Under the pieces are notes generated by a model. That model did not search any database. It saw only the letters and a program-made list of their open reading frames with translations, and had not been told where the DNA came from. This document shows, piece by piece, positions 43,881-53,220 of a DNA stretch of 64,000 nucleotides; within the stretch, counting starts at the first letter, position 1; every line of letters begins with the position of its first letter. The translations under genes were made by a program, and so were the position numbers. This stretch comes from Pedobacter sp. Leaf170 (GTDB taxonomy: Bacteria > Bacteroidota > Bacteroidia > Sphingobacteriales > Sphingobacteriaceae). The stretch is from assembly GCF_920984665.1 (NCBI RefSeq), contig NZ_CAKLBP010000004.1:186001-250000 (forward strand), given 5' to 3'.

Positions 43881-45023
43881 ATGAAAAAAATAATTTTAGC
43901 GGCTATGGCAATTTTGCCTTTGGCTGCAATGGCTCAAAAGCCTTTTACAATTAAAGGTGATGCCAAAGCATTAAAAACCGGCAACAAGATTTATCTGATT
44001 TACAGCGAAAATAGTCAGCGTAAAACAGATTCGGCAACGGTAAGCAACGGTAAATTTGAATTTAAAGGAACCGTTACCGATCCATTATCAGCAAATCTAT
44101 TCAGCAAAGTAAATCCTTATGTTAAAGGTGCAAATACAAAAAATTTAGATTTCGCTAATTTATATTTAGAGCCAGGAGTTATTACTGTAAGTTCGGTAGA
44201 TTCGATAAAATCAATGACCGTTAGTGGTACACCTGCAAATAATGACAATGCTAAACTAAAAGCTAATTTAAAACCTATTGCAGAGCGGATAAGCGCAATT
44301 GATGCAGAATATGAAAAACTTTCTGCAGAGCAAAAAAAGGATAATGCGATTGTTGGTGCTTTAAGAGAAAAATATTCGAAGATTTCAGAGGAAATGACTC
44401 CGGTATATTTAAACTTCGCGAAAAGTAACCCAAAATCATACGTTAGCTTAATGACGCTTAGTCAACTTTCTGGCGACCCGGATGCGCAAGCCCAGGTTGA
44501 AATGGCTTACGCAGGTTTAAGTCCGGAACTAAAAGCAACCAAAATTGGTACAACTTTAGCAAAAACTTTAGAAGCAACCAAAAAAACTGCTGTTGGTGTT
44601 ATGGCTATGGATTTTACACAAAATGATGTTGATGGAAAACCGGTAAAATTATCAGATTTTAAAGGCAAATATGTTTTGGTTGATTTCTGGGCATCATGGT
44701 GTGGCCCTTGCCGCCAAGAAAACCCTAATGTTGTGCTTGCCTACAATAAATTTAAAGACAAGGGTTTCACCGTTTTAGGTGTATCATTGGATAGACCAGG
44801 CGCTAAAGATGCTTGGGTTAAAGCCATTGCAGATGATAAATTAACCTGGACACATGTTTCAGATTTAAAATATTGGGAAAATGAAGTTGCTGTAATGTAT
44901 GGCATACGTTCTATTCCTGCTAACTTTTTAATAGACCCAACCGGAAAAATTATCGCCAAAGGTTTAAGAGAAGAAGCTTTACAAAGTAAATTACAAGAAC
45001 TTTTAGGAAGTAAAACGAAATAA
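43881..45023 (+). CDS. Secreted TlpA/ResA-like thioredoxin with DUF4369 domain (380 aa)
   Basis: After a signal peptide (residues 1-18, ending MAQ) comes a DUF4369 beta domain (about 20-110: FTIKGDAKALKTGNKIYL), a helical linker, and a C-terminal thioredoxin fold with WASWCGPCRQEN. The redox pair is C274/C277. The conserved cis-Pro region SIPANFLIDPTGKII is present. It should act in the periplasm, often tethered, in disulfide reduction or cytochrome maturation. It has its own promoter and a strong terminator at 45040. Confidence 0.9.
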   Translation: MKKIILAAMAILPLAAMAQKPFTIKGDAKALKTGNKIYLIYSENSQRKTDSATVSNGKFEFKGTVTDPLSANLFSKVNPYVKGANTKNLDFANLYLEPGVITVSSVDSIKSMTVSGTPANNDNAKLKANLKPIAERISAIDAEYEKLSAEQKKDNAIVGALREKYSKISEEMTPVYLNFAKSNPKSYVSLMTLSQLSGDPDAQAQVEMAYAGLSPELKATKIGTTLAKTLEATKKTAVGVMAMDFTQNDVDGKPVKLSDFKGKYVLVDFWASWCGPCRQENPNVVLAYNKFKDKGFTVLGVSLDRPGAKDAWVKAIADDKLTWTHVSDLKYWENEVAVMYGIRSIPANFLIDPTGKIIAKGLREEALQSKLQELLGSKTK

Positions 45024-45039
45024 GTTCTTTTAAACGAAG

Positions 45040-45091
45040 AAGCCACAGATTAGCAGATTTCAATTGAAGAAAATCGGTTAATCTGTGGCTT
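45040..45091. terminator. Bidirectional terminator between tlpA-like and purD genes
   Basis: Perfect 13-bp arms AAGCCACAGATTA and TAATCTGTGGCTT enclose a 26-base loop and end in T-rich sequence on both strands. It lies between convergent genes. Confidence 0.8.
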
Positions 45092-45108
45092 TTATATTTT
45101 ACTGATTT

Positions 45109-46380
45109 TTAAATCAAATCGAAACCGATATCTTCTCTAAAATATTTACCATCAAAATAAATTCTGCCGGCATCGGCAGTTGCAGATTGAAGCGCAGTAA
45201 ATAAATCTTTTTGCAAGCTTGTAATTGCAATTACTCGTCCGCCATTTGTTTTAACAACATCGTTATCTAACAATGTTCCGGCGTGGAAAGCATTAGAGTG
45301 ACGAAGATTTTCAATTCCTGAAATCGCTTTTCCTTTCAAATATTCGCCAGGGTAACCACCTGCAACAATCATAACCGTTGCCGCCGTTTCTTCGCTAATT
45401 TCCAACTTAACCTGGTTTAAAGTTTTATTGGCAGTTGCCATGAAAAGCTCAACCAAGTCATTTTTTATCCTTGGGATAACACTTTCCGTTTCCGGATCAC
45501 CCATACGGGCATTGTATTCGATAACGTAAGGTTCATCGCCAACTTTTATCAAGCCAAAGAAAATAAAGCCTGTATAATCGATGTTATCTTTCTTTAAACC
45601 ATTAACAGTTGGTTTAATAATTCTTTCTTCAATTTTATTTAGAAATTCTGCAGATGCAAAAGGTACCGGAGAAACCGAACCCATTCCGCCAGTATTTAAA
45701 CCTGTATCGGCCTGACCGATGCGTTTATAATCTTTAGCCTCTGGCAGTGTTATGTAATTTTCGCCATCCGTTAAAACGAAAACTGAAAGTTCTATTCCGC
45801 TTAAAAATTCCTCGATTACAACTGTTGCTCCGGCAGCGCCAAATTTGCCACCAAGCATTAGTTTCAATTCCTCCTGGGCCTCGATAGTTTCAGTACAGAT
45901 TAAAACACCTTTACCCGCAGCTAAACCATCAGCTTTTAAAACAACTGGTAAAGCATGGTTTTGCAGATAGGCTAAACCGTCTTCCAAAGTATCTGGAGTA
46001 AATGAACGCGATGCAGCGGTTGGAATACCGTGTCGCTCCATAAATTGCTTAGAAAAATCTTTACTACCTTCTAAAATTGCGCCTTCTTTTTTTGGTCCGA
46101 TAACTGGCACATGTGCAATAGTAGAATCGGCTAAAAAGAAATCATGAATACCATTTACCAGGGGTTCTTCAGGCCCAACCACAACCATATCAATTTGCTC
46201 CTTTAAAACAATTTTTTTGATTGAATCGAAATCGTTAACGCTGATGTTGATATTAGTACCATAAGCACCAGTACCGCCATTACCCGGTGCAATTATTAGT
46301 TTATCACAGTGTGATGACTGGCTCATTTTCCAGGCGAATGCGCTTTCTCTGCCACCTGAACCTAATAGTAAGATATTCAT
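45109..46380 (-). CDS. purD: Phosphoribosylamine--glycine ligase
   Basis: PurD joins glycine to phosphoribosylamine with ATP in purine synthesis. The 423-residue protein has the N-terminal MNILLLGSGGRESAFAWK, the ATP-grasp segments VVLKADGLAAGKGV and IEEFLSGIELSVFVLTDG, and the signature NARMGDPETESV. The length and order match the monofunctional bacterial enzyme. It is not linked to other pur genes here. Confidence 0.96.
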   Translation of the reverse strand: MNILLLGSGGRESAFAWKMSQSSHCDKLIIAPGNGGTGAYGTNINISVNDFDSIKKIVLKEQIDMVVVGPEEPLVNGIHDFFLADSTIAHVPVIGPKKEGAILEGSKDFSKQFMERHGIPTAASRSFTPDTLEDGLAYLQNHALPVVLKADGLAAGKGVLICTETIEAQEELKLMLGGKFGAAGATVVIEEFLSGIELSVFVLTDGENYITLPEAKDYKRIGQADTGLNTGGMGSVSPVPFASAEFLNKIEERIIKPTVNGLKKDNIDYTGFIFFGLIKVGDEPYVIEYNARMGDPETESVIPRIKNDLVELFMATANKTLNQVKLEISEETAATVMIVAGGYPGEYLKGKAISGIENLRHSNAFHAGTLLDNDVVKTNGGRVIAITSLQKDLFTALQSATADAGRIYFDGKYFREDIGFDLI

Positions 46381-46518
46381 ATTGGCAAAGATAATAAATG
46401 AGGGATGGAAAATGGTAGATGGATGATGGAAAATATGATAAAATTATGGATGATGCATAGCTGCAAGCGTATAATGGGCAAGCATTTCATTATCCATTTT
46501 CCATAATTACATTTTACA

Positions 46519-47394
46519 TCATTTAGCGCTTCGTGTCATTTGTTCTAACATATCCCACATTTCATTTGGGATAGCTTCGAGTCCATTCATTTGACCAGCG
46601 CCTTGCAGCCATTCGCCACCATCTATGGTAACAACCTCACCATTAATATAACCAGAGAAATCGCTTACTAAAAATGCAGCTAGGTTTGCAAGTTCCTGAT
46701 GCTCGCCCACTCTTTTTAAAGGAACACGGTTTTTAAAATCGAATTTCTTCGCCAAATCTCCTGGAAGCAACCTTTCCCAGGCGCCCTTTGTTGGGAAAGG
46801 ACCAGGTGCAATTGCATTTGTCCGGATGCCGTATTTGCCCCATTCTACCGCTAAAGAACGGGTTAATGCTAAAACTCCACCTTTTGCACATGCCGAAGGC
46901 ACAACATAAGCTGAACCCGTAAAAGCATAAGTTGTAACGATATTTAAAACTGTAGCAGTTTGTTTTTCTTTAATCCAATGTTTACCAAAAGTTAAAGTAC
47001 AATTAACCGTTCCCTTTAACACGATATCGATTATTGAAGAAAATGCATTGGCCGATAATCGCTCTGTTGGAGATATAAAATTACCCGCAGCATTATTTAA
47101 AAGGATATCCACCTTGCCAAATTTTTCTATCGTTTTAGCAAGCACATTTTCAACCTGCTCAATTTCCCGAACATCACATGCTACAGCTAAAACTTTACCT
47201 CCCGTTTTTTCCTCCATCTCATCAGCAGCCTTTTGCAAAACATCTTGCTTACGACTTGTAATGACCAGATTAGCACCAAGTTTGAGGAAATAAACGCCCA
47301 TCGCTTTTCCTAAACCTGTTCCACCTCCGGTAATTACTATTGTTTTACCTTTTAAGGCATCATCGCGTAACATTGGTTGATTAAAATTTAACAT
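46519..47394 (-). CDS. SDR oxidoreductase, 2,4-dienoyl-CoA reductase-like (291 aa)
   Basis: The TGGGTGLGKAMG cofactor motif, NNAAGNF (NNAG-type), and a catalytic segment in which the usual Tyr-Lys is read as VPSACAKGGVLALTRSLA identify a classical SDR. The overall sequence follows peroxisomal/mitochondrial-type 2,4-dienoyl-CoA reductases, including the PGPFPTKGAWERL substrate loop, and these also lack the canonical Tyr. It probably acts in oxidation of unsaturated fatty acids, with the enoyl-CoA hydratase gene upstream supporting this. Confidence 0.82.
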   Translation of the reverse strand: MLNFNQPMLRDDALKGKTIVITGGGTGLGKAMGVYFLKLGANLVITSRKQDVLQKAADEMEEKTGGKVLAVACDVREIEQVENVLAKTIEKFGKVDILLNNAAGNFISPTERLSANAFSSIIDIVLKGTVNCTLTFGKHWIKEKQTATVLNIVTTYAFTGSAYVVPSACAKGGVLALTRSLAVEWGKYGIRTNAIAPGPFPTKGAWERLLPGDLAKKFDFKNRVPLKRVGEHQELANLAAFLVSDFSGYINGEVVTIDGGEWLQGAGQMNGLEAIPNEMWDMLEQMTRSAK

Positions 47395-47439
47395 ATATCT
47401 GGTTGTTTACTGGTTGATTGTTTAACTGTTGAACTGAAT

Positions 47440-47506
47440 AATTGTTCAATTGGTTAGTTATTGAACTGATTAAGCGTTTAATTGCCGAATTGGTAATTGA
47501 ACAATT
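47440..47506. repeat. Inverted repeat in AT-rich spacer
   Basis: AATTGTTCAATT (47440-47451) and AATTGAACAATT (47495-47506) are perfect 12-bp complements. The sequence between and around them repeats TTGAACTG- and AATTGG-like words. It may be a weak terminator of the enoyl-CoA hydratase gene or simple repeat expansion. Confidence 0.45.
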
Positions 47507-47526
47507 GTTAATTTATGAATACATAA

Positions 47527-48288
47527 CTATTTCCTTTGCAGGTTTTCTAAAATGGTTTTTAAAATATGCCTGGTAGATGGAGCCCACCATTGTGCTAATA
47601 TTTTCTCTAAAGTTTCAGATTGCTCACCGCTTACTGCAGCGATTAAATCCGTTCGGATATTTAACTTGCTTTGCGACCAGGTGTTGCTTTCAAGCTCCAT
47701 AAATTTCTTTATTTTGCGTTCTGCAGCGGTTAATAAACTTTCGTTTTTTACCACCTCATCAACCAAACCAATCTTTAAAGCTTCTTCCGGATTAAATAAT
47801 TTACCGGTTAACAAACTTCTTGAAGCTTCTGCAGTACCAATCCAAAATGAGTATAATTGGAAGATGCTATTAGGCACAATAATTCCAACCGGAACTTCAT
47901 TTAAACCAATGATAAACTGGCCTTCAGCCATTACTCTATAATCGCAAGCTAAAGCCATAACGCAGCCACCCGCAGGGCTGTGGCCACTAATTGCCGCTAC
48001 AATTGGCTTTTTAAACCCAACCAGGTTTGCTGTAAATTTGAAAAATAGTTCGAAGAAAGTTTTTGCCTCCTCCTCGTTATAGCCGTAAAGCTCTACCAGA
48101 TCTAATCCTGCTGAAAAGAAAGGGGCTTTACCTGTTAAAATAACACCACCAATGTTATCATCTTTCGATATATTATCCAGCATATCGTTAAGCTCGGTAA
48201 CCAACTCCCTGTTCATGGCATTTGACTTGCCTCTATCTAAAGTAATGGTGGCCAGGCGATCTTTTACGCTAACTTTAATCGTGTTCAT
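47527..48288 (-). CDS. Enoyl-CoA hydratase/isomerase family protein (253 aa)
   Basis: The crotonase fold is seen in DRGKSNAMNRELV, GAGLDL-type SAGLDLVELYG, and the oxyanion-hole segment ISGHSPAGGCVMALACDYR. The catalytic Glu expected near residue 140 is not obvious: LNEVPVGIIVPNSI is present. The isomerase or another crotonase activity is equally possible. Start at 48288 is preferred because the 19 extra residues from 48345 come from the palindrome upstream. A fatty-acid SDR follows on the same strand. Confidence 0.82.
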   Translation of the reverse strand: MNTIKVSVKDRLATITLDRGKSNAMNRELVTELNDMLDNISKDDNIGGVILTGKAPFFSAGLDLVELYGYNEEEAKTFFELFFKFTANLVGFKKPIVAAISGHSPAGGCVMALACDYRVMAEGQFIIGLNEVPVGIIVPNSIFQLYSFWIGTAEASRSLLTGKLFNPEEALKIGLVDEVVKNESLLTAAERKIKKFMELESNTWSQSKLNIRTDLIAAVSGEQSETLEKILAQWWAPSTRHILKTILENLQRK

Positions 48289-48317
48289 AGTATTGGTATT
48301 AGTGTTGAATGTTAAGC

Positions 48318-48371
48318 AAAATAATAAATTTGAATTAGTATGCATGCATACTAATTCAAATTTATTATTTT
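48318..48371. repeat. 54-bp perfect palindrome without loop
   Basis: Bases 48318-48371 read the same on both strands, with 27-bp arms and the centre GTATGCATGCATAC. It lies 29 bp upstream of the hydratase start and 70 bp past the end of the convergent-side gene region. It could be a cruciform-forming site, a terminator, or a large operator of a dimeric regulator (MarR- or TetR-like sites have such ATGCAT cores). No regulator is encoded nearby. Confidence 0.85.
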
Positions 48372-48441
48372 TTAGCTAGTTAATATCAAAAATGGGAAAT
48401 CCATTTTAAGATAATACTCTCCAATAGAGTATTTGATATTG

Positions 48442-51132
48442 CTATTTTACATCAAATGTTGATACCGACCTGGCAAAATGGCCTTCAGCATCAATGCCTT
48501 CTATAACCATGCGGTAAGTTCCGGGTTCATCTGCATTATAAAAACTGAATGATGCTTTACCTTCCTTATCGCTCACCACCTGCGGATTCCAGTAAATTGT
48601 GCTCCTGTAATCAGCTCTTGTGCTATTTGTTGCATCGTCATATTTAGGAGCATAAAACTCTCTGGAAATAGAAAAGCCTTTTTGATTTACTGTTACTACA
48701 CCTGGTGCATATACACTTGCTAAATTATCACTTCCACCACGTTTTGTAGTCACAATTAATACGCCACCAGCGCCTCTGCTTCCATAAATAGCTGTATTAG
48801 CAGGCGTTCTCAACACTTCAATCGTTTCAACGTCATTAGCATTAAGAATATCTAAAAAATCAGGCTCTACATTCATACCATCAACCACTACAGCCATAGG
48901 TGTATTTTGACTTCTTGTTGAATAAGGGATGCCGTTTCGCCAAATTACAAATGGAATTCTTCCGTTTAAACATTGCGAAAGCATAACACAAGCCGATAAA
49001 TCTTTTGCAGTTATGATAAAGTCTGCACGACCAGCGCCATTTAAATTAGCAGAGTTTTTTGCTGGATTTCGCTGCTCCGTTACCGTAACTTCGTTTAGTT
49101 TTATAGTTCTTTCCAGCAACCCTAACCTGGTCATTTCATTAAAGTAATTATCACTTTCTTTAATATATTTCATCAAAGTATTGTTAACATTTACATCAAT
49201 TTCGGCACCATTTTTACTTTTGGTAATGATTTGATTGGGTACGGCATCAAGTTTAATTTCTACAAACTTTCTATCTGTTTTCGTTCTGGCTTGCACCACA
49301 AACCTTACACTATCGTTAAATTCTAAATTATCAAAGCTAAATTTACCTTCGGCATTTGTAATTGTATCTTGGATAAATAAGCCACCTTTTGTAGCCATTA
49401 TCATTACTTTTCCATTCGGAACAGGCTTGCCTCCTTTTGTAACCGTACCACTAATTGAAGTTGATTGTTCAGCTTTGTAAGTTAATGCCGGACCAACATT
49501 GTTGATTACGTTTCTCCACAAAAACCTTCTCCAGCCATGCGTTAAGAGCAAATCATCTAAGTTTTTTGAAGTTGTAACATCATCCTTTAAAAAGTAATAA
49601 TTTGGCTTTTCTACAAAACCTGCCAAATCCGAAGTAAGCAATAGATTTGCGAAAATGTTACTTTCATTATTTTCATCAGGAGCAACTTTGTTGGTATTGG
49701 TAACTGCTACAGAAAAACTGCCGATTAAAGGTTGCTGTTTATTAGAGGCATTAAAACTAATTGTTGATTTGCCTCTCTTTAAGTTAGAAACCTCAGCTGA
49801 ATTTACTTTTAAATCAATTATATCGCCTCTATTTTTATTAAAGATTAATCGTTCTGCAATAGGCGTATTATCATTTGAAAACAAAGTAAACTGTATTATA
49901 CCAGCCGGCAATTTGCTTTTAGAAATTGTAGCTGTTAATAACTGTTTATCTACTTTAGCTTTTGAAACATAGTAAATATTACCACCTTGTTGTGCCACAA
50001 TCTTCAATTCATCACCATTAATCCTGTCGGCGCTGGTCATAATTTTTACAGTAACCTTTCCTGTATCTAAATTATTTACAGATAAAGCATTGCCACTCTT
50101 TAGCGCTAAAGGCAATTTAAAATCTTTTTGAGAACCATCTTTAAAGGTAACTTTTGCAGTATAGGCTTTGTTTGGCTGCATGTTTAAAACGAAACTTCCC
50201 ATACCTAAATGTGTAGTGGCCAGGCTCATTACTTCAAAGCCGGTGTCATCAACAATTTTTGCTTTAATATCTTCGCCCAACCCAGCACCGTTTATGGCTT
50301 TAATCGCAATTTTTTGTGGCAGCTCTTCAACCATTGCGCCACCTTCAGGTAAAAATTGTACATCTACATCATTACTTGTTGAAGTAATTGGGATAGACTT
50401 AACAATCTTTTGCTTATTATCTAAAGTAATGGTGGCAACAATTTTTCCTTTTTTATTTAGAAAAGATTGATTGTTGGTAAAACTTACGCTTGCTTCTCCA
50501 GCGTCGTTTGTTGTGGCTTTGCCTTTAGCAACTGTTCTATAATCCAGTTGCACCTCGTAATTTACCTCATTATTTTTATAAGGCGTTCCGTCTTTATCTT
50601 CAAACTTTATCGTTGCGTTTACCTTATCTGCGCTATTCTCTTTACTAAATGTATACTGCGTAAAAGTGAAAACCTTATTCGCCCAACCATTACCAATTTT
50701 AATATTCTTATCGAAGAAAAAATCTGTTCCGAAATTGCGCATGTAGTTGGTATAGGCTCTGATTCGATAATTACCTTCGCCAAGCGAATCTATAAGTTTT
50801 AAATCGCCCCAGGTAATACCGCCAATTATGGGCAACTTAATCAGTCGTTTTAAAGAATCTTTTTCATTAATCAGTTCTACATATAAAATTTTACTGATTT
50901 GAGATGGCTCGAGGGTTTTGGTATTAACGGTGTAGGCTTTAAACCATATATCATCGCCTATGGCATAATAAGGTTTATCTAAATGCAGGTATACTTTTTC
51001 CTGAGGATACTTGGCAGAATAATCCTCTAGCTTTTTAAGCAATTGCGTAAAAGGATCATCATCCAATTTAAATGCTGCGAAACCTAAAAGCACAACAAAA
51101 AAACCGAGCAGGAGCGAGATTTTGATTTTCAT
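48442..51132 (-). CDS. Large secreted protein with MG2, carboxypeptidase-regulatory and TonB-plug domains, no barrel (896 aa)
   Basis: A signal-anchor (residues 1-22) is followed by alpha-2-macroglobulin-type MG2 modules (VYLHLDKPYYAIGDDIWFKA) and more beta-sandwich domains. A carboxypeptidase-regulatory domain (ISGTVTKGGKPVPNG) follows near residue 560, then a TonB plug-like domain ending GSRGAGGVLIVTTKRGG near residue 780, and a final MG-like domain. A beta-barrel is absent, so it is not a transporter. Such chimeras are common in Bacteroidota and probably sit at the outer membrane. The start at 51132 precedes the signal sequence; the longer frame from 51183 overlaps a terminator. Confidence 0.82.
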   Translation of the reverse strand: MKIKISLLLGFFVVLLGFAAFKLDDDPFTQLLKKLEDYSAKYPQEKVYLHLDKPYYAIGDDIWFKAYTVNTKTLEPSQISKILYVELINEKDSLKRLIKLPIIGGITWGDLKLIDSLGEGNYRIRAYTNYMRNFGTDFFFDKNIKIGNGWANKVFTFTQYTFSKENSADKVNATIKFEDKDGTPYKNNEVNYEVQLDYRTVAKGKATTNDAGEASVSFTNNQSFLNKKGKIVATITLDNKQKIVKSIPITSTSNDVDVQFLPEGGAMVEELPQKIAIKAINGAGLGEDIKAKIVDDTGFEVMSLATTHLGMGSFVLNMQPNKAYTAKVTFKDGSQKDFKLPLALKSGNALSVNNLDTGKVTVKIMTSADRINGDELKIVAQQGGNIYYVSKAKVDKQLLTATISKSKLPAGIIQFTLFSNDNTPIAERLIFNKNRGDIIDLKVNSAEVSNLKRGKSTISFNASNKQQPLIGSFSVAVTNTNKVAPDENNESNIFANLLLTSDLAGFVEKPNYYFLKDDVTTSKNLDDLLLTHGWRRFLWRNVINNVGPALTYKAEQSTSISGTVTKGGKPVPNGKVMIMATKGGLFIQDTITNAEGKFSFDNLEFNDSVRFVVQARTKTDRKFVEIKLDAVPNQIITKSKNGAEIDVNVNNTLMKYIKESDNYFNEMTRLGLLERTIKLNEVTVTEQRNPAKNSANLNGAGRADFIITAKDLSACVMLSQCLNGRIPFVIWRNGIPYSTRSQNTPMAVVVDGMNVEPDFLDILNANDVETIEVLRTPANTAIYGSRGAGGVLIVTTKRGGSDNLASVYAPGVVTVNQKGFSISREFYAPKYDDATNSTRADYRSTIYWNPQVVSDKEGKASFSFYNADEPGTYRMVIEGIDAEGHFARSVSTFDVK

Positions 51133-51153
51133 CTGGCGTAGTTTATAAATAAA

Positions 51154-51185
51154 ATATGCCTCAAGGTACAAAACCTGAGGCATAT
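51154..51185 (-). terminator. Terminator of dcd
   Basis: Arms ATATGCCTCAAGG (51154-51166) and CCTGAGGCATAT (51174-51185) form a hairpin with a bulged A, followed on the minus strand by TTTTATTTATA. It lies 31 bp past the dcd stop. Confidence 0.75.
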
Positions 51186-51216
51186 AATTATGAATTTTAC
51201 ATGAAAATAGAAAGCG

Positions 51217-51753
51217 CTAAAAGTTATTCTTCCACATCATACTTTCTACCGGTTTAGTTGTTTTATTGCTATATTTTGCATTGCCTTTATTGTTGTACAT
51301 CGTTTCTACATCGCCTTCTACAACAAAGTAAATTAATTGCCCAATAGGCATACCTGCATAAACTTTTACAGGTTGCGCAACAGAAATTTCTAATGTCCAG
51401 GTATTGCAAAAACCAACATCGCCTTTACCTGCTGTAGCATGAATGTCGATACCTAATCTTCCGGTGCTGCTTTTACCTTCTAAAAATGGCACATGGCTAT
51501 GCGTTTCTGTATACTCTAAAGTTACACCTAAATACAAGGTACCCGGATGCAGAATAAAACCATCCTTCGGAATTTCGAAATGCTCTATTTCATTATGTTT
51601 TTTGGCATCTAATACCCGGTTTTTATACGTTGCCAAATATTTTCCAAGGTGTACATCGTACGAATTGGTACCTAAGCAACTGCGATCGAAAGGCTCAATT
51701 ATTATCGTTCCCTTTTCAATTTCTTCTAAAATCCTTTTATCAGATAATATCAT
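51217..51753 (-). CDS. dcd: dCTP deaminase
   Basis: Dcd converts dCTP to dUTP for thymidylate synthesis. The 178-residue protein has the family signatures SYDVHLGKYLATY, EFLEGKSSTGRLGIDIHATAG (with the catalytic Glu-adjacent segment and substrate-binding Arg) and NTWTLEIS, and YFVVEGDVE-type C-terminal strand. It acts as a homotrimer in the cytosol. It is divergent from the phosphopantetheinyl transferase gene. Confidence 0.94.
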   Translation of the reverse strand: MILSDKRILEEIEKGTIIIEPFDRSCLGTNSYDVHLGKYLATYKNRVLDAKKHNEIEHFEIPKDGFILHPGTLYLGVTLEYTETHSHVPFLEGKSSTGRLGIDIHATAGKGDVGFCNTWTLEISVAQPVKVYAGMPIGQLIYFVVEGDVETMYNNKGNAKYSNKTTKPVESMMWKNNF

Positions 51754-51794
51754 TTTTATGCGTATTTTTGGCCTAAATTATCATTTATTTAAGA

Positions 51795-51802
51795 TAATTT
51801 TG
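51795..51802 (+). promoter_or_regulatory. Putative -7 box TAATTTTG before the PPTase gene
   Basis: A perfect TAnnTTTG match 24 bp before the ATG at 51826. TTTG at 51767-51770 is 24 bp upstream, rather far, so the -33 element is uncertain. Confidence 0.4.
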
Positions 51803-51825
51803 CATGTTAAATTTCAATTTTATAA

Positions 51826-52476
51826 ATGCCAATAGTTTATAATAAAAATATCGATGAACATTCTGTTCTGGCCATCTGGAAAATTGAGGAAACGGAAGCG
51901 CAACTCTTAGCCGGGTTACAATTAAAACAGCACGAACTTGATATCATTTCATCTTTAAACAATGGAAAACGATTGCTGCATTGGTTAAGCACCCGCTTGC
52001 TACTTCGTACCTTACTAAATACTGCAGAGTACATAGATTGTAAATTTGATGAAGATGGAAAGCCTTATCTGGTAAACTTCGATTACAAAATTTCTTTAAG
52101 CCACTCTTACGATTATGCGGCTGTTATGATTAGCAAAGATTATGCGGTAGGCGTAGATATTGAGCTGATAAAACATAAAATAAAAAGCATTAAGCATAAG
52201 TTTTTAAACGATATTGAGCTTGCCCAAAGGCAAATTGGCGATAATACCGAAGGACTTTACGTATGTTGGTGTGCAAAGGAAGCCATTTACAAGTGGCACG
52301 GCAAAAAAGTACTTGAATTTAAAGCACATATACACATCAAACCGTTTAAGTTAAAAAGTGCAGGCAGTTTAAATGCGCTTGTAGAATTACCAACCGGCAC
52401 CCGCGAATTAACCGTAAACTATTTTAAAACGGCAGATGGATATATGGTTGGCTATGTACAAGCTGCGCAAAACTAA
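51826..52476 (+). CDS. 4'-phosphopantetheinyl transferase superfamily protein (216 aa)
   Basis: The enzyme transfers phosphopantetheine from CoA to a carrier-protein serine. Magnesium-binding motifs are visible: VGVDIELIKHK (GVDIE) and WCAKEAIYKWHGKK (W-x-KEA). The N-terminal half has the Sfp/HetI-like lobe, with LLHWLSTRLLLR. The Sfp-like type may act on fatty-acid, polyketide or other carrier proteins. lipB follows after 15 bp, linking it to lipoate/acyl-carrier chemistry. Confidence 0.88.
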   Translation: MPIVYNKNIDEHSVLAIWKIEETEAQLLAGLQLKQHELDIISSLNNGKRLLHWLSTRLLLRTLLNTAEYIDCKFDEDGKPYLVNFDYKISLSHSYDYAAVMISKDYAVGVDIELIKHKIKSIKHKFLNDIELAQRQIGDNTEGLYVCWCAKEAIYKWHGKKVLEFKAHIHIKPFKLKSAGSLNALVELPTGTRELTVNYFKTADGYMVGYVQAAQN

Positions 52477-52491
52477 TCCGTTAAAAGAAAA

Positions 52492-53220
52492 ATGAAAGAG
52501 GCAAGCGAGCAAAATAATACGGATAAGTTAGTTTTAACACAATTTTTAGATTGGGGATTAACAGATTACCAGCAAGCCTGGGATAAACAGGAAGATTTGT
52601 TAAATAAAACTGTTGCCATTAAAAGCGAAAACCGCGTTAATGGTACAAATTTACCAACTCCAAACTATCTTATCTTTAACGAGCATCCGCATGTTTACAC
52701 ACTGGGCAAAAGCGGGCATCCGGAAAACTTGCTTTTAGATGAGCAAGGACTTAAAGATAAGCAAGCCACTTACTACAAAATAAATCGCGGTGGCGATATT
52801 ACTTACCATGGTCCGGGCCAAATTGTTGGCTACCCGATTTTAGATTTAGATAATTTCTTTACCGATATTCATTTATACCTCCGAACGCTTGAAGAAGCGG
52901 TAATTTTGACACTAAAAGATTATGGTATTGCAAGTGGCCGATACGATGGCTACACCGGCGTTTGGCTAGATGCCGATAATGAAAAAGCCCGCAAAATTTG
53001 CGCAATGGGCGTTCGTTGCAGCAGATGGGTTACCATGCATGGCTTTGCTTTTAATGTTAACGTAGATTTAGATTATTTTAAAAACATAGTTCCTTGCGGT
53101 ATTGATGATAAAGCCGTTACATCTTTAGCCCATGAGCTGGGCTACAAACCCGATATTGAAGACGTAAAGAAGAAACTAAAAAATCATATTGCTGCACTCT
53201 TTAAAATGAAACTGATTTAA
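52492..53220 (+). CDS. lipB: Lipoyl(octanoyl) transferase
   Basis: LipB moves octanoyl from acyl-carrier protein to lipoate-dependent enzymes. The family motifs are RGGDITYHGPGQIVGYPILDL, KICAMGVRCSRWVTMHGFAFNVN (with the conserved Lys) and NIVPCGI, which carries the catalytic Cys. The 242-residue length is normal. It is in an operon with the phosphopantetheinyl transferase gene, which would activate the acyl-carrier protein that supplies octanoate. Confidence 0.95.
   Translation: MKEASEQNNTDKLVLTQFLDWGLTDYQQAWDKQEDLLNKTVAIKSENRVNGTNLPTPNYLIFNEHPHVYTLGKSGHPENLLLDEQGLKDKQATYYKINRGGDITYHGPGQIVGYPILDLDNFFTDIHLYLRTLEEAVILTLKDYGIASGRYDGYTGVWLDADNEKARKICAMGVRCSRWVTMHGFAFNVNVDLDYFKNIVPCGIDDKAVTSLAHELGYKPDIEDVKKKLKNHIAALFKMKLI

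Noticed and set aside
48152..48379. Plus-strand frame ending in the palindrome
   Set aside because: It lies antisense to the hydratase gene; its last residues mirror those of the minus frame only because the DNA is palindromic.
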